Below, in pieces: positions 15,471 to 23,903 of a stretch of 64,000 nucleotides of DNA. The translations under genes and the position numbers were made by a program. Source of the DNA: Avidesulfovibrio sp964369685 (GTDB lineage Bacteria > Desulfobacterota > Desulfovibrionia > Desulfovibrionales > Desulfovibrionaceae); NCBI GenBank assembly GCA_964369685.1, contig CAYJFB010000001.1:145172-209171 (forward strand), written 5' to 3'. Every line of letters starts with the position of its first letter. The first letter of the stretch is position 1. The notes under the pieces are model-generated. The model was not told where the DNA came from. It did not search any database and was given only the letters and a program-made list of their open reading frames with translations.

Positions 15471-15872
15471 ATGTTTCACTTTTACTTGAAAGCCTGTATG
15501 TTTGCCGTTTGTCTTTTTCTTACGCCTGTAGCAGTTTTTGCGGACAATGTAGATATTCTTAGCACAGAAGCGGCTGAAATGCTGAAAACACCTGTGGACA
15601 ACAGAGTGATTATTGATGTGCGTACACCGGCAGAATTTGCCAAAGGACATATTAAGAACGCACAAGTGATAGACTTCAAAGCGTCTGACTTTAAAGAAAA
15701 AATCTCTCAGCTTGATAAAGACGCCCCCCATATTCTTCTCTGTCACAGCGGAAAACGCAGTGCAGGGGCACTGGAAATTATGGAGGCGTTGGGTTTTACC
15801 AATGTTCAACACATGAAAGACGGTATGGTGGGTTGGGAAGCAAATAATTTTGAAGTGCTTGTCACTCCTTAA
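15471..15872 (+). CDS. Exported rhodanese-like sulfurtransferase
   Basis: A periplasmic single-domain rhodanese that carries sulfane sulfur as a cysteine persulfide. A signal peptide occupies residues 1-23 (KACMFAVCLFLTPVAVFA, probable cleavage after VFA). The rhodanese domain shows VIIDVRTPAEFAKGHIKNA and the active loop LLCHSGKRS with catalytic C91. The ATG at 15471 has GAGGAG 8 bases upstream. The donor and acceptor are unknown; thiosulfate or polysulfide handling would suit a sulfur-respiring cell. Confidence 0.9.
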   Translation: MFHFYLKACMFAVCLFLTPVAVFADNVDILSTEAAEMLKTPVDNRVIIDVRTPAEFAKGHIKNAQVIDFKASDFKEKISQLDKDAPHILLCHSGKRSAGALEIMEALGFTNVQHMKDGMVGWEANNFEVLVTP

Positions 15873-16000
15873 TCTCTTCCTCGTTCTAGAGCATGTTTGC
15901 TTTGATTTTTTTAGATCGTGTCAACATGAATCTAAGGATTGTTTTTCAATCAAATATGTTGAATGTTGCTTATGATTCTTTGTGTTTTTTTGGATAAAAA

Positions 16001-16114
16001 GACGTAGGCAATGCATCTCAAAGCAACTGAGGCTGCGGCAGGTTTCAGTGCGAAGCAATGAAACCTGCCGCAGAATTAAGGGGGTTTGGGGGAGTTTAAC
16101 TCCCCCAAAAAAAA
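16001..16114 (-). repeat. Composite repeat copy 5: full, minus orientation
   Basis: Starts 6 bases after the metK stop. Read on the minus strand: eight Ts and the perfect GGGGGAGTT/AACTCCCCC hairpin (16088-16114), AAACCCCCTT, then a perfect 15-base stem (16033-16047 with 16059-16073, arms starting CTGCGGCAGG) around an 11-base loop containing GCTTCGC, then the tail CTCAGTTGCTTTGAGATGC (16014-16032). One of the cleanest copies. Confidence 0.85.
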
Positions 16115-16120
16115 GAAACA

Positions 16121-17296
16121 TTACACGCGAGCGGCGGTTTTGAGATCTGCAACAGCGTCTGTTTTTTCCCAAGTAAATTCAGGAAGTTCACGCCCAAAGT
16201 GTCCATAAACAGAGGTTTTCCCATAGATGGGGCGCAGCAGATCCAATCGACGTGTGATGTGGTATGGACGTAAATCGAACACGTCACGTACGGCTTTGGT
16301 CAGGAGTTCGTCGGGCAATTCGCTTGTTCCCAAGGACGAAACGAGCACAGAGACAGGTTCGGCAACACCGATACAATATGCAATCTGTACTTCGCAACGC
16401 GGAGCAAGCCCCGCCGCGACAACGTTTTTGGCAACATAACGCGCCATATACGCCGCAGAACGGTCAACTTTTGAAGGATCTTTACCCGAAAAAGCTCCGC
16501 CGCCATGGTTACCCGCGCCGCCATAGGTGTCTTGAATGATTTTTCGTCCGGTAAGGCCGCAGTCGCCCATGGGGCCGCCCACAACAAAACGTCCCGTGGT
16601 GTTGATAAAAATTTGGCAATCTTTTTCGTCAAAAAAGCCAGAAGGTTCCAAAATAGGACGAATAACATGTTTTTTTACGGCTTCCAACACGTCTGCATGG
16701 GTAGCGGATTCGGTGTGTTGTGTGGCGACAACGACATTATTAATCCGTACAGGTTTGCCATTGTTGTATTCAAAAGAGACTTGTGTTTTACCGTCGGGAC
16801 GGAAAAAATCGACTTCACCGTTTTTTCGTACTGCGGCAAGTTGCTGAGAAAGCTGATGTGCCCAGTAAATGGGTGCGGGCATTAATGTTTTGGTTTCATT
16901 ACACGCAAAACCAAACATCATGCCTTGGTCTCCCGCGCCTTGATCTTCCGGATTGGCACGCACAACACCTTGAGCAATATCGGCAGACTGTTTATCTATT
17001 GTAGACAATACAGCGCACGTTTGCCAGTCAAAGCCCATATCGGATCCTTCATAGCCGATGTTGCGGATGGTTTCACGCACCACAGCAGGAAAATCTGCAT
17101 ATCCTGTGGTAGAAATTTCACCGGCAATCACTGCCATACCTGTTGTCACAAGCGTCTCACAGGCCACATGGGCATATGGATCTTGAGCCAACAACACATC
17201 AAGAATCGCATCAGAAATCTGATCGGCAACTTTGTCCGGATGACCTTCTGTCACCGACTCTGAGGTAAAAAAATATCTTCCATTGGAATGGCTCAC
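16121..17296 (-). CDS. metK: S-adenosylmethionine synthase
   Basis: Makes S-adenosylmethionine from methionine and ATP in the cytoplasm. The three-part MetK fold is complete at 391 aa. It opens FTSESVTEGHPDKVADQISDA, contains the phosphate-binding GAGDQGMMFGFA, and has GGAGNHGGGAFSGKDPSKVD near residue 260. The start is a GTG at 17296 with AAGGAG 8 bases upstream. It diverges from lysS. A promoter and dyad lie at 17378-17425, and no SAM riboswitch that I recognise is present in the leader. Confidence 0.95.
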   Translation of the reverse strand: MSHSNGRYFFTSESVTEGHPDKVADQISDAILDVLLAQDPYAHVACETLVTTGMAVIAGEISTTGYADFPAVVRETIRNIGYEGSDMGFDWQTCAVLSTIDKQSADIAQGVVRANPEDQGAGDQGMMFGFACNETKTLMPAPIYWAHQLSQQLAAVRKNGEVDFFRPDGKTQVSFEYNNGKPVRINNVVVATQHTESATHADVLEAVKKHVIRPILEPSGFFDEKDCQIFINTTGRFVVGGPMGDCGLTGRKIIQDTYGGAGNHGGGAFSGKDPSKVDRSAAYMARYVAKNVVAAGLAPRCEVQIAYCIGVAEPVSVLVSSLGTSELPDELLTKAVRDVFDLRPYHITRRLDLLRPIYGKTSVYGHFGRELPEFTWEKTDAVADLKTAARV

Positions 17297-17377
17297 AGTA
17301 TGAACTCCTTAAAAAACATAGGTTTAAATCAGGTCAAGATTTTTGACTCTGTTTTGTTTGTGTGTTTGTCTGAAAAG

Positions 17378-17425
17378 TATATCACCATATTGAGATATAG
17401 TATTTCATCTAAGTTTAGCAGTAAA
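17378..17425 (-). promoter_or_regulatory. metK promoter with overlapping dyad
   Basis: On the minus strand, -35 TTTACT (17420-17425), a 17-base spacer and -10 TACTAT (17397-17402). An AT-rich dyad TATATC (17378-17383) / GATATA (17394-17399) overlaps the -10 box and start point, the position expected for a repressor site. SahR, an ArsR-type repressor of the SAM cycle, is known in Desulfovibrionales and is a candidate; I cannot match its motif with certainty. Confidence 0.45.
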
Positions 17426-17548
17426 ACACCGTGCTGTCCAGTTTGTTTTTCTTGACTAACTGCCTTTATTGTAATACTTGTTTCTTATACAGGATGAGAA
17501 CTGAGTTTTTTTATAAAAAACATCGGGTGTATGCTACACAAAACACCG

Positions 17549-17632
17549 AAGCCAAGATTGAGCCCCTCCTTTATATATAGAGGAAAAGGCGCAAGAGATT
17601 GGCTTTTGATTTTTTTTACGGCGTTTTGCCGG
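17549..17632 (+). promoter_or_regulatory. Structured leader upstream of lysS
   Basis: An outer stem AAGCCAA (17549-17555) / TTGGCTT (17599-17605) encloses GCC-CCTC...GAGG-AAAA-GGC. Directly after come TTGATTTTTTTT and a second hairpin CGGC-GTTTT-GCCG (about 17619-17631), just ahead of the lysS ribosome site. A stem followed by a T-run in a 5' leader is the layout of a transcription-attenuating leader RNA. I do not recognise it as a known riboswitch class, and it could simply be a terminator for a transcript from further upstream. Confidence 0.4.
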
Positions 17633-17648
17633 AAGATGGAGAAGCCCC

Positions 17649-19232
17649 TTGGATAACCAACCAAAAAAAGCACAAAAATCAATCAAGTTACCGACAAAGT
17701 CACCGAACGCTCCCTATTTTCTTCCTATGCTGGAAAGCATGGCAGCCAAAGATGAACTGAATGAAGTTGTAAAAAACTGTGTTGTGAAATCCTGTGAACT
17801 CATGGATGCCGGGGTTGAACTGTATCCCACAGGCTTTGTTAAAACAGACGATACTTGTGCTTTGCGTGCCGAATATGAGGCGTACTCGGCTGAAGAATTG
17901 GAGGCGTTGTCTGAAGTCTTCAACTGTGCCGGTCGGATTGTTTCTCATCGTTCTTTTGGGAAGGTTATCTTTTTTCATTTGGCGGATCGCAGTGGGCGTA
18001 TGCAATGTTATGCTTCGCAAGAAAATTTGGGTAAAGAAGCCTTTGCGATTTTTAAAAAGCTTGATGTCGGCGATATTGTCGGTGCTGTCGGTTCTCTTTT
18101 CCGTACAAAAACCGGTGAACTCACGCTTTCCTGTCAACGCGTACAGCTGTTGGCGAAATCGTTCCGTTCATTACCGGAAAAACATAAAGGACTGACGAAC
18201 GTTGAATTGCGTTATCGGCAACGCTATGTTGACTTGATCGTCAATCCTCGTGTGCGTGAAATCTTTCGGAAACGCAGCAAAATTATTCGTGAATTTCGCA
18301 ATTTTCTTGAAGAACGCGGGTTCGTTGAGGTAGAAACACCGATGTTGCAACCGATTGCAGGCGGTGCGGCGGCGTTGCCTTTCATCACGCACCATAACGC
18401 GCTTGATATTGATTTGTATTTGCGTATTGCTCCTGAGTTGTATTTGAAGCGCTTATTGGTCGGTGGTTTTGAACGTGTGTTTGAAATCAACCGCAACTTC
18501 CGTAATGAAGGCATCAGCACACGTCATAACCCCGAATTCACCATGTGTGAATTTTACTGGGCATATGCTACATTTGAAGACCTGATGGATCTGACGGAAG
18601 AATTGTTTGCTCATATTGCGACCGAAGTCTGCGGTTCGCCTGTGATCACGTATCAAGAAGTAGAAGTGGATCTCACACCCGGACGTTGGCAACGGCTGAG
18701 TTTTTATGAAGCCTTGGAAAAAGTCGGCGGACACACTCCTGAATTTTATACAGATTTTGAAGCTGTTAAAAGGTATGTGTGTGAACGGGGTGAGAAAATC
18801 TTGAGCAGTGATCGTTTGGGTAAACTCCAATCCAAGCTTTTTGAATTGGATGTGGAACACAAACTTATTCAACCGACTTTTGTATATCATTACCCCACAG
18901 ACGTTTCACCGCTTTCTCGACGCAATGCGGACAATCCGGAATTGACCGATCGTTTTGAATTGTTTGTAACGGGGCGTGAATTGTCCAACGCTTTTTCGGA
19001 ATTGAATGACCCTGTGGATCAGCGCTTGCGTTTTGAAGCACAGGTGAGAGAAAAAGAAGCCGGCGATGATGAAGCCTGTTCCATGGATGAAGATTATCTT
19101 CGTGCCTTGGAGTATGGCATGCCGCCTGCCGCAGGGCAGGGCATCGGCATTGACCGCTTGGTGATGCTTTTGACCGATTCGGCTTCGATCCGTGAAGTGT
19201 TGTTCTTCCCCCTTTTAAAACCGGAAGCCTAA
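17649..19232 (+). CDS. lysS: Lysyl-tRNA synthetase, class II
   Basis: Charges tRNA-Lys. An N-terminal OB-fold anticodon-binding domain (GRIVSHRSFGKVIFFHLADRS) precedes the class II catalytic core with motif 2 FRNEGISTRHNPEFTMCEFY and motif 3 GIGIDRLVMLLTDS. The TTG at 17649 has GGAG 8 bases upstream; an ATG at 17727 (MLESMAAKDELNEV) lacks one but fits the conserved start better, so the first 26 residues are uncertain. Its stop overlaps the lolE start (TAATG). The grouping lysS-lol-bamA is typical of Desulfovibrio relatives. Confidence 0.93.
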   Translation: MDNQPKKAQKSIKLPTKSPNAPYFLPMLESMAAKDELNEVVKNCVVKSCELMDAGVELYPTGFVKTDDTCALRAEYEAYSAEELEALSEVFNCAGRIVSHRSFGKVIFFHLADRSGRMQCYASQENLGKEAFAIFKKLDVGDIVGAVGSLFRTKTGELTLSCQRVQLLAKSFRSLPEKHKGLTNVELRYRQRYVDLIVNPRVREIFRKRSKIIREFRNFLEERGFVEVETPMLQPIAGGAAALPFITHHNALDIDLYLRIAPELYLKRLLVGGFERVFEINRNFRNEGISTRHNPEFTMCEFYWAYATFEDLMDLTEELFAHIATEVCGSPVITYQEVEVDLTPGRWQRLSFYEALEKVGGHTPEFYTDFEAVKRYVCERGEKILSSDRLGKLQSKLFELDVEHKLIQPTFVYHYPTDVSPLSRRNADNPELTDRFELFVTGRELSNAFSELNDPVDQRLRFEAQVREKEAGDDEACSMDEDYLRALEYGMPPAAGQGIGIDRLVMLLTDSASIREVLFFPLLKPEA

Positions 19233-20455
19233 TGCGCTTTGAATTGTTTGTAGCGTTGCGCTACCTGTTTGCCCGTCGAAAACAAACCTTTATCACCGTT
19301 ATCTCGATCATGGCGATGCTTGGCGTGGCTCTTGGTGTCGGTTCTTTGGTTATTGTGCTTGGGGTGTATTCGGGGTTTTCAAAAGATATTCGCGACAAAA
19401 TTTTGGGTGCCAACGCGCAAATTATTGTTTCCGGCGTATTGCCATACAATGACTATAATGAAATAATCCAGCGTCTTGTCGCTACGGACGGCGTTCGTGC
19501 CGCTACACCGTTTTTGTATGCCGAGGGCATGATTTCTTCACCGCGTGGGGTGAAAGGCTTGATTATCCGCGGTATCGATTCGAGTACGGCAGGCGGTGTT
19601 ATCGGTATGCTCGGACAACTGACCGAGGGAAGCTTGCAACGGCTTGAGTCTGAAGACGAGGCTCCCGGGGTTTTGGTCGGGCAAGAATTGGCAAAACGTT
19701 TACAACTTTCTGTCGGCAGTCGGGTGAATTTGTTGTCTCCGGCAGGCCAACGCACGGCAACGGGGTTTCAGCCGCGCATCCGTCCTTTTGTTGTGGCAGG
19801 CATTTTCAACAGCGGCATGTATGAATACGATTCCTCGTTGGTCTATGTGTCTTTGCCTGCAGGACGAAACCTGATGAACCTCTCAGAAACAGCCATCAGC
19901 GGCTTTGAGTTGCTCTTGGACGATGTGTACGAGGCTGACAACGTCGCACACCGTCTTCGCGCCGATTTGGGGCCGACAGCACACGTCCGTACGTGGACAG
20001 AAATGAACGCGAATCTTTTTGCGGCATTACAACTTGAAAAAATTGGCATGTTTATTGTTTTGGCCATGGTCGTTTTGGTTGGTTCTTTTTCCATTGTGAC
20101 CACTTTGGTCATGATGGTCATGGAAAAGACCAAAGACATTGCTGTATTGATGGCCATGGGCGCCACAAAGAATACCATCCGCCGGATTTTTATCTTACAA
20201 GGTACAATTATCGGCTTGTTCGGTACAAGCTTTGGGCTTGTTTGCGGTATTGCTTTGGGTTTGGCTTTGCAGGAATATCAATTCATTAAGCTCCCCCCCG
20301 GTGTTTATACCATTGATCATTTACCGATTGTTTTGCGTTTCGGCGACATCGCGCTAGTCAGTCTTTCTGCGATGACGTTGTGCTTTTTGGCAACCATTTA
20401 TCCGGCTCGCAAGGCGGCAAGCCTTCAACCTGCCGAGGCGTTGCGGTATGAATAA
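19232..20455 (+). CDS. lolE: Lipoprotein-releasing ABC transporter, permease (LolC/LolE)
   Basis: The inner-membrane subunit of the Lol system, which extracts outer-membrane lipoproteins from the inner membrane for transfer to the periplasmic carrier. It has the FtsX/MacB architecture: one membrane helix near residues 20-45, a large periplasmic domain, then three helices after about residue 265 (IVLAMVVLVGSFSIVTTLVMM...). The opening FELFVALRYLFARRKQTFITVIS is the family signature. Only one permease gene is present, so it probably acts as a homodimer (LolF-like) with LolD. Start and stop overlap its neighbours. Confidence 0.93.
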   Translation: MRFELFVALRYLFARRKQTFITVISIMAMLGVALGVGSLVIVLGVYSGFSKDIRDKILGANAQIIVSGVLPYNDYNEIIQRLVATDGVRAATPFLYAEGMISSPRGVKGLIIRGIDSSTAGGVIGMLGQLTEGSLQRLESEDEAPGVLVGQELAKRLQLSVGSRVNLLSPAGQRTATGFQPRIRPFVVAGIFNSGMYEYDSSLVYVSLPAGRNLMNLSETAISGFELLLDDVYEADNVAHRLRADLGPTAHVRTWTEMNANLFAALQLEKIGMFIVLAMVVLVGSFSIVTTLVMMVMEKTKDIAVLMAMGATKNTIRRIFILQGTIIGLFGTSFGLVCGIALGLALQEYQFIKLPPGVYTIDHLPIVLRFGDIALVSLSAMTLCFLATIYPARKAASLQPAEALRYE

Positions 20456-21156
20456 TGTTTACGACATGTCAAAAGACAAAACAATATTGTCTTGAAAAAG
20501 TCTGGAAAGTTTGTAAAACTCCAAGAGAAGATGTTACCATACTTAGCGGTGTTGATTTGGAAGTGACTGCCGGTTCGTCTGTGGCGATTGTCGGCGCTTC
20601 CGGCAGTGGGAAGTCGACGCTTTTGCATTTGTTGGGAGCTTTGGATACGCCGACGGAAGGGCGGGTGTGTTTTGAAGGGCAGGATTTGACGTTGATGAAT
20701 GACGCTGAAAAGGCGGCGTTTCGCAATCGACGAGTTGGTTTTGTTTTTCAATTTCATCATCTTTTGCCTGAGTTTTCTACGTTGGAGAATGTGGCTATGC
20801 AGTCCTTGTTGGCAGGCTTATCCAAAGCAGAAGCCTTTGCCAAAGCGGAAACGGCGCTTGAGCGTGTGGGGTTATCCAAACGGCTGGAACACAGTGTGAC
20901 GACCCTTTCCGGCGGAGAACGGCAACGAGCGGCGATTGCGCGAGCCATTCTGCAGGAGCCTGCGGTACTTTTGGCTGATGAACCCACGGGCAATTTGGAT
21001 TTACATGCTGGTGAAGCGGTTACGGAGTTGTTACGGGAATTGAATCAAACGCTCGGTATGACGCTTCTTGTTGTGACTCATAATTTGGACATGGCCAAAA
21101 CCATGCAACAGTGCTTGGAATTGCGAGCCGGAGTTTTGTATGAAAAGACTGTATGA
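20455..21156 (+). CDS. lolD: Lipoprotein-releasing ABC transporter, ATPase LolD
   Basis: The ATP-binding partner of the permease encoded just upstream. Walker A is GASGSGKST, the signature is LSGGERQR, Walker B is VLLADEPTGNLD, and the switch His is in VVTHN. The first 25 residues (MFTTCQKTKQYC...) are unusually Cys/Lys-rich for the family. The start overlaps the lolE stop by one base, and the end overlaps the bamA start by 17 bases, so the three genes are tightly coupled. Confidence 0.95.
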   Translation: MFTTCQKTKQYCLEKVWKVCKTPREDVTILSGVDLEVTAGSSVAIVGASGSGKSTLLHLLGALDTPTEGRVCFEGQDLTLMNDAEKAAFRNRRVGFVFQFHHLLPEFSTLENVAMQSLLAGLSKAEAFAKAETALERVGLSKRLEHSVTTLSGGERQRAAIARAILQEPAVLLADEPTGNLDLHAGEAVTELLRELNQTLGMTLLVVTHNLDMAKTMQQCLELRAGVLYEKTV

Positions 21157-23869
21157 TACTGTGTTTTTTGCTTCAACAACTCGGCTTTGCGCCGTTTTTT
21201 TGTTGATTTTTGGTTTTTTGCTTTTGCCCGTGTCGGTTAAGGCTGCACCAAAAATTGACAGAACGCTGATCATTGTCCCTTTTTCGATCAATGCCGACGT
21301 GGAAAAAGAGCAATTTGCCAAAGACGTACCGACACTTTTCAATCAAGCTTTGGTTGACCGTGGTTTTACGGTTGTGCCGTTTGCGGACGTGTTGACACGA
21401 GCCGAACAACGCAATCTGATCAGTGATAATGTCGGTGCGGTGCGTGCTTTTGCGGCTGAATTTGGTGCGGATTATGCGGTCATGGGGAGTTTTAATGTCT
21501 TGGGCAACGCGTTTAGTCTTGACACGTCGTTGCTTTCTGTTGTCGGTGAAGGCGCTGCGCAGCCGTACACGACAGAGCGGAGTAACCTTGTCGATTTGGT
21601 TTCTGCCGTTGAAGAGATCAGTGCAAAGATCACGGATCGGATTAAGCCTGCGATTCCGTTGCCTGAGGGCAGCTTGGCGGGTGTTGAAATTCGTGGCTTA
21701 CAGGTGCTTGACGAAGACGTGGTGTTGTTGCGGCTTTCGAGCGCGCGGGGCAAGGTTGTTTCTGAATCTGCGATCAACGAAGAATTGAAGCGTATTTGGG
21801 CATTGGGTTACTTTACAGATGTTTCGGCATCGCTTGAACAAGCTTCTGACGGCGAGGTTTTGGTTTATACGGTTGTTGAGAAGCCACGGATTCAGGATGT
21901 GATCGTCAACGGTTCTGATGCCGTTGACTTGGCAGATATTCTGGCTGTGATGTCTTCGCGAACGGGTTCGGTCATCAACGAACGCTTGTTGGCGCAGGAT
22001 ATTCAAAAAATCACAGACTTGTACCGTCAGGAAGGGTATTATCTTGCCGACGTGCAAACGCGTGTGGAACCGCAACCGTCCGGGAATGCTGTTTTGGTTT
22101 TTGATGTGACCGAGGGCAACAAGTTGTATATTAAAGACATTGTGCTCAACGGTTTGGAAACGCTTGATGAAGATGATATTATTGAGCAAATGGCATTGAA
22201 GGAGCGGGGATTGTTTTCGTTCCTTACGGGAACAGGGGTTTTGCGTGAGGAATATTTGGAACGCGACACGGCTGCCATCACGGCGTATGGTTTGAATAAC
22301 GGTTATGTGAGCATGCAGGTCAGCGCGGCCGATGTGGTGTATGAAGAAGACGGTATTGTGGTGACGTATACGGTGAAAGAAGGGCCTCGTGCAAAGCTTG
22401 GTGATATTCTTTTTTCCGGTGATTTGATTGATACGCCGGAGCGTTTGCTTGATGTTGTGCAACTGGACGAACATAAAGCGAACGAAGAGTATTTTTCATT
22501 GACCGTCATGCAGGACGATGTCAAGCGTTTGACTGATTTTTATAGCAATTATGGTTTTGCGTTTGCCGAGGTTGATGTGCAAACGAGCGGCAAAGAAGAT
22601 GAAGATGTTATTCATATCAACTTTGCCATTAATAAGAAAGATAAGGTGTATATCCGTCGGGTCACCACCGAGGGCAATACCAGAACGCGTGATAACGTGA
22701 TTTTGCGCGAGATGCGCCTTGGTGACGGAGATGTTTTTGATGGTGAAAAAGTGCGACGCACGAGTGAACGCTTGCATCGTTTGCGCTATTTCACCGAAGT
22801 GGATACAGAAATCATTCCGACAGATAACCCCGATGAAGTTGATTTAAATGTCAAAGTGCTTGAAGATCGCACGGGTGCGGTGATGGCCGGTGTCGGTTAT
22901 TCCTCGTTTTCCAAGGTTGGTGTTTCGGCGAGTATTGAGGAACGCAATCTGTTTGGGCGTGGGTATAACTTGGCTTTGCGCGGATATCTTTCTTCGGTCA
23001 GCAGCGCGTTACAGATGAGCTTTGTGAATCCGAGATTGTACGACACGGATCTTGGTTTTGGCTATGAGGCGTACATCACTGAATATGAGTGGACAGATTT
23101 TACCAAAGACACGACAGGGAATACGGTGCGCTTGTTTTATCCGATCGGCGAATACACGACGATAATGGGTTCGTATCGTTTGGATCAGTATGAGTTGCAC
23201 GACTTTGGCACAGAGGCGCCGCGTTCATATTTGGATTATGCCGGTAAAAATATCACCAGTGCTTTAGGTGCCAACGTGACCTATGACTCGACGGACAGTA
23301 AAGTCCAGCCCAGCCGTGGTTGGATTGTTCGGGGTAGCTTGGAATACGGCGGCGGCGGCATCGGCGGTGACGACAACTTTTTTAAGACCATCTTGGAAGC
23401 ACAAACATTTTTTATGCTTGATACACAGAAAAATCATGTGTTGCATTTACGCGGACGGATTGGTGCTGTGTTTGAAAACAGCAACAAGCCCGTGCCTGTT
23501 TTTGACCGATTTTTTATTGGCGGTATCAACACGATACGCGGCTATGAGTATGACGACATCTCACCGCGTGACCCCCAATACGGCGACGAAATCGGTGGTG
23601 ACCGCATGGGTTTTGCCAATATAGAATATATTTGGACAGTTGAACCTGAGTTGGGTTTGGCAGTCGTGCCTTTCTTTGATATCGGTTATTCAAATGATTC
23701 AAAGTACTTTGACGCGTTTGATAATTTGAAAAAATCTGTCGGACTGGAGTTGCGTTGGCGTTCACCTATGGGTGATCTGCGTTTTGCCTATGGGTATCCG
23801 TTGGACAAGAGCGTGCTTGGCAAGGAGCTTGACGGACGCTTTGAGTTTTCCATGGGACAGAACTTTTAA
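21140..23869 (+). CDS. bamA: Outer-membrane protein assembly factor BamA with extra N-terminal domain
   Basis: The essential insertase for outer-membrane beta-barrels. Order: signal peptide (residues 1-33, ending VSVKAA), an additional alpha/beta domain of about 140 residues (LIIVPFSINADVEKEQ...DYAVMGSF) resembling TolB/FlgT-type N-domains, then POTRA repeats from about residue 175 (VEIRGLQVLDEDVVL), and the C-terminal 16-strand barrel with the lid motif VRLFYP region and INTIRGYEY. The last residue is Phe, the usual barrel end. At 909 aa it exceeds the usual 750-810, entirely because of the extra domain. Confidence 0.95.
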   Translation: MKRLYDTVFFASTTRLCAVFLLIFGFLLLPVSVKAAPKIDRTLIIVPFSINADVEKEQFAKDVPTLFNQALVDRGFTVVPFADVLTRAEQRNLISDNVGAVRAFAAEFGADYAVMGSFNVLGNAFSLDTSLLSVVGEGAAQPYTTERSNLVDLVSAVEEISAKITDRIKPAIPLPEGSLAGVEIRGLQVLDEDVVLLRLSSARGKVVSESAINEELKRIWALGYFTDVSASLEQASDGEVLVYTVVEKPRIQDVIVNGSDAVDLADILAVMSSRTGSVINERLLAQDIQKITDLYRQEGYYLADVQTRVEPQPSGNAVLVFDVTEGNKLYIKDIVLNGLETLDEDDIIEQMALKERGLFSFLTGTGVLREEYLERDTAAITAYGLNNGYVSMQVSAADVVYEEDGIVVTYTVKEGPRAKLGDILFSGDLIDTPERLLDVVQLDEHKANEEYFSLTVMQDDVKRLTDFYSNYGFAFAEVDVQTSGKEDEDVIHINFAINKKDKVYIRRVTTEGNTRTRDNVILREMRLGDGDVFDGEKVRRTSERLHRLRYFTEVDTEIIPTDNPDEVDLNVKVLEDRTGAVMAGVGYSSFSKVGVSASIEERNLFGRGYNLALRGYLSSVSSALQMSFVNPRLYDTDLGFGYEAYITEYEWTDFTKDTTGNTVRLFYPIGEYTTIMGSYRLDQYELHDFGTEAPRSYLDYAGKNITSALGANVTYDSTDSKVQPSRGWIVRGSLEYGGGGIGGDDNFFKTILEAQTFFMLDTQKNHVLHLRGRIGAVFENSNKPVPVFDRFFIGGINTIRGYEYDDISPRDPQYGDEIGGDRMGFANIEYIWTVEPELGLAVVPFFDIGYSNDSKYFDAFDNLKKSVGLELRWRSPMGDLRFAYGYPLDKSVLGKELDGRFEFSMGQNF

Positions 23870-23903
23870 AACGTGAGACAAGCCGCAGTAAAGGTTTTAC
23901 ACT

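Noticed and set aside
17297..17648. A SAM riboswitch upstream of metK
   Set aside because: I looked for the conserved cores of SAM and SAH riboswitch classes on the minus strand and saw none; a promoter-operator explains the region more simply.
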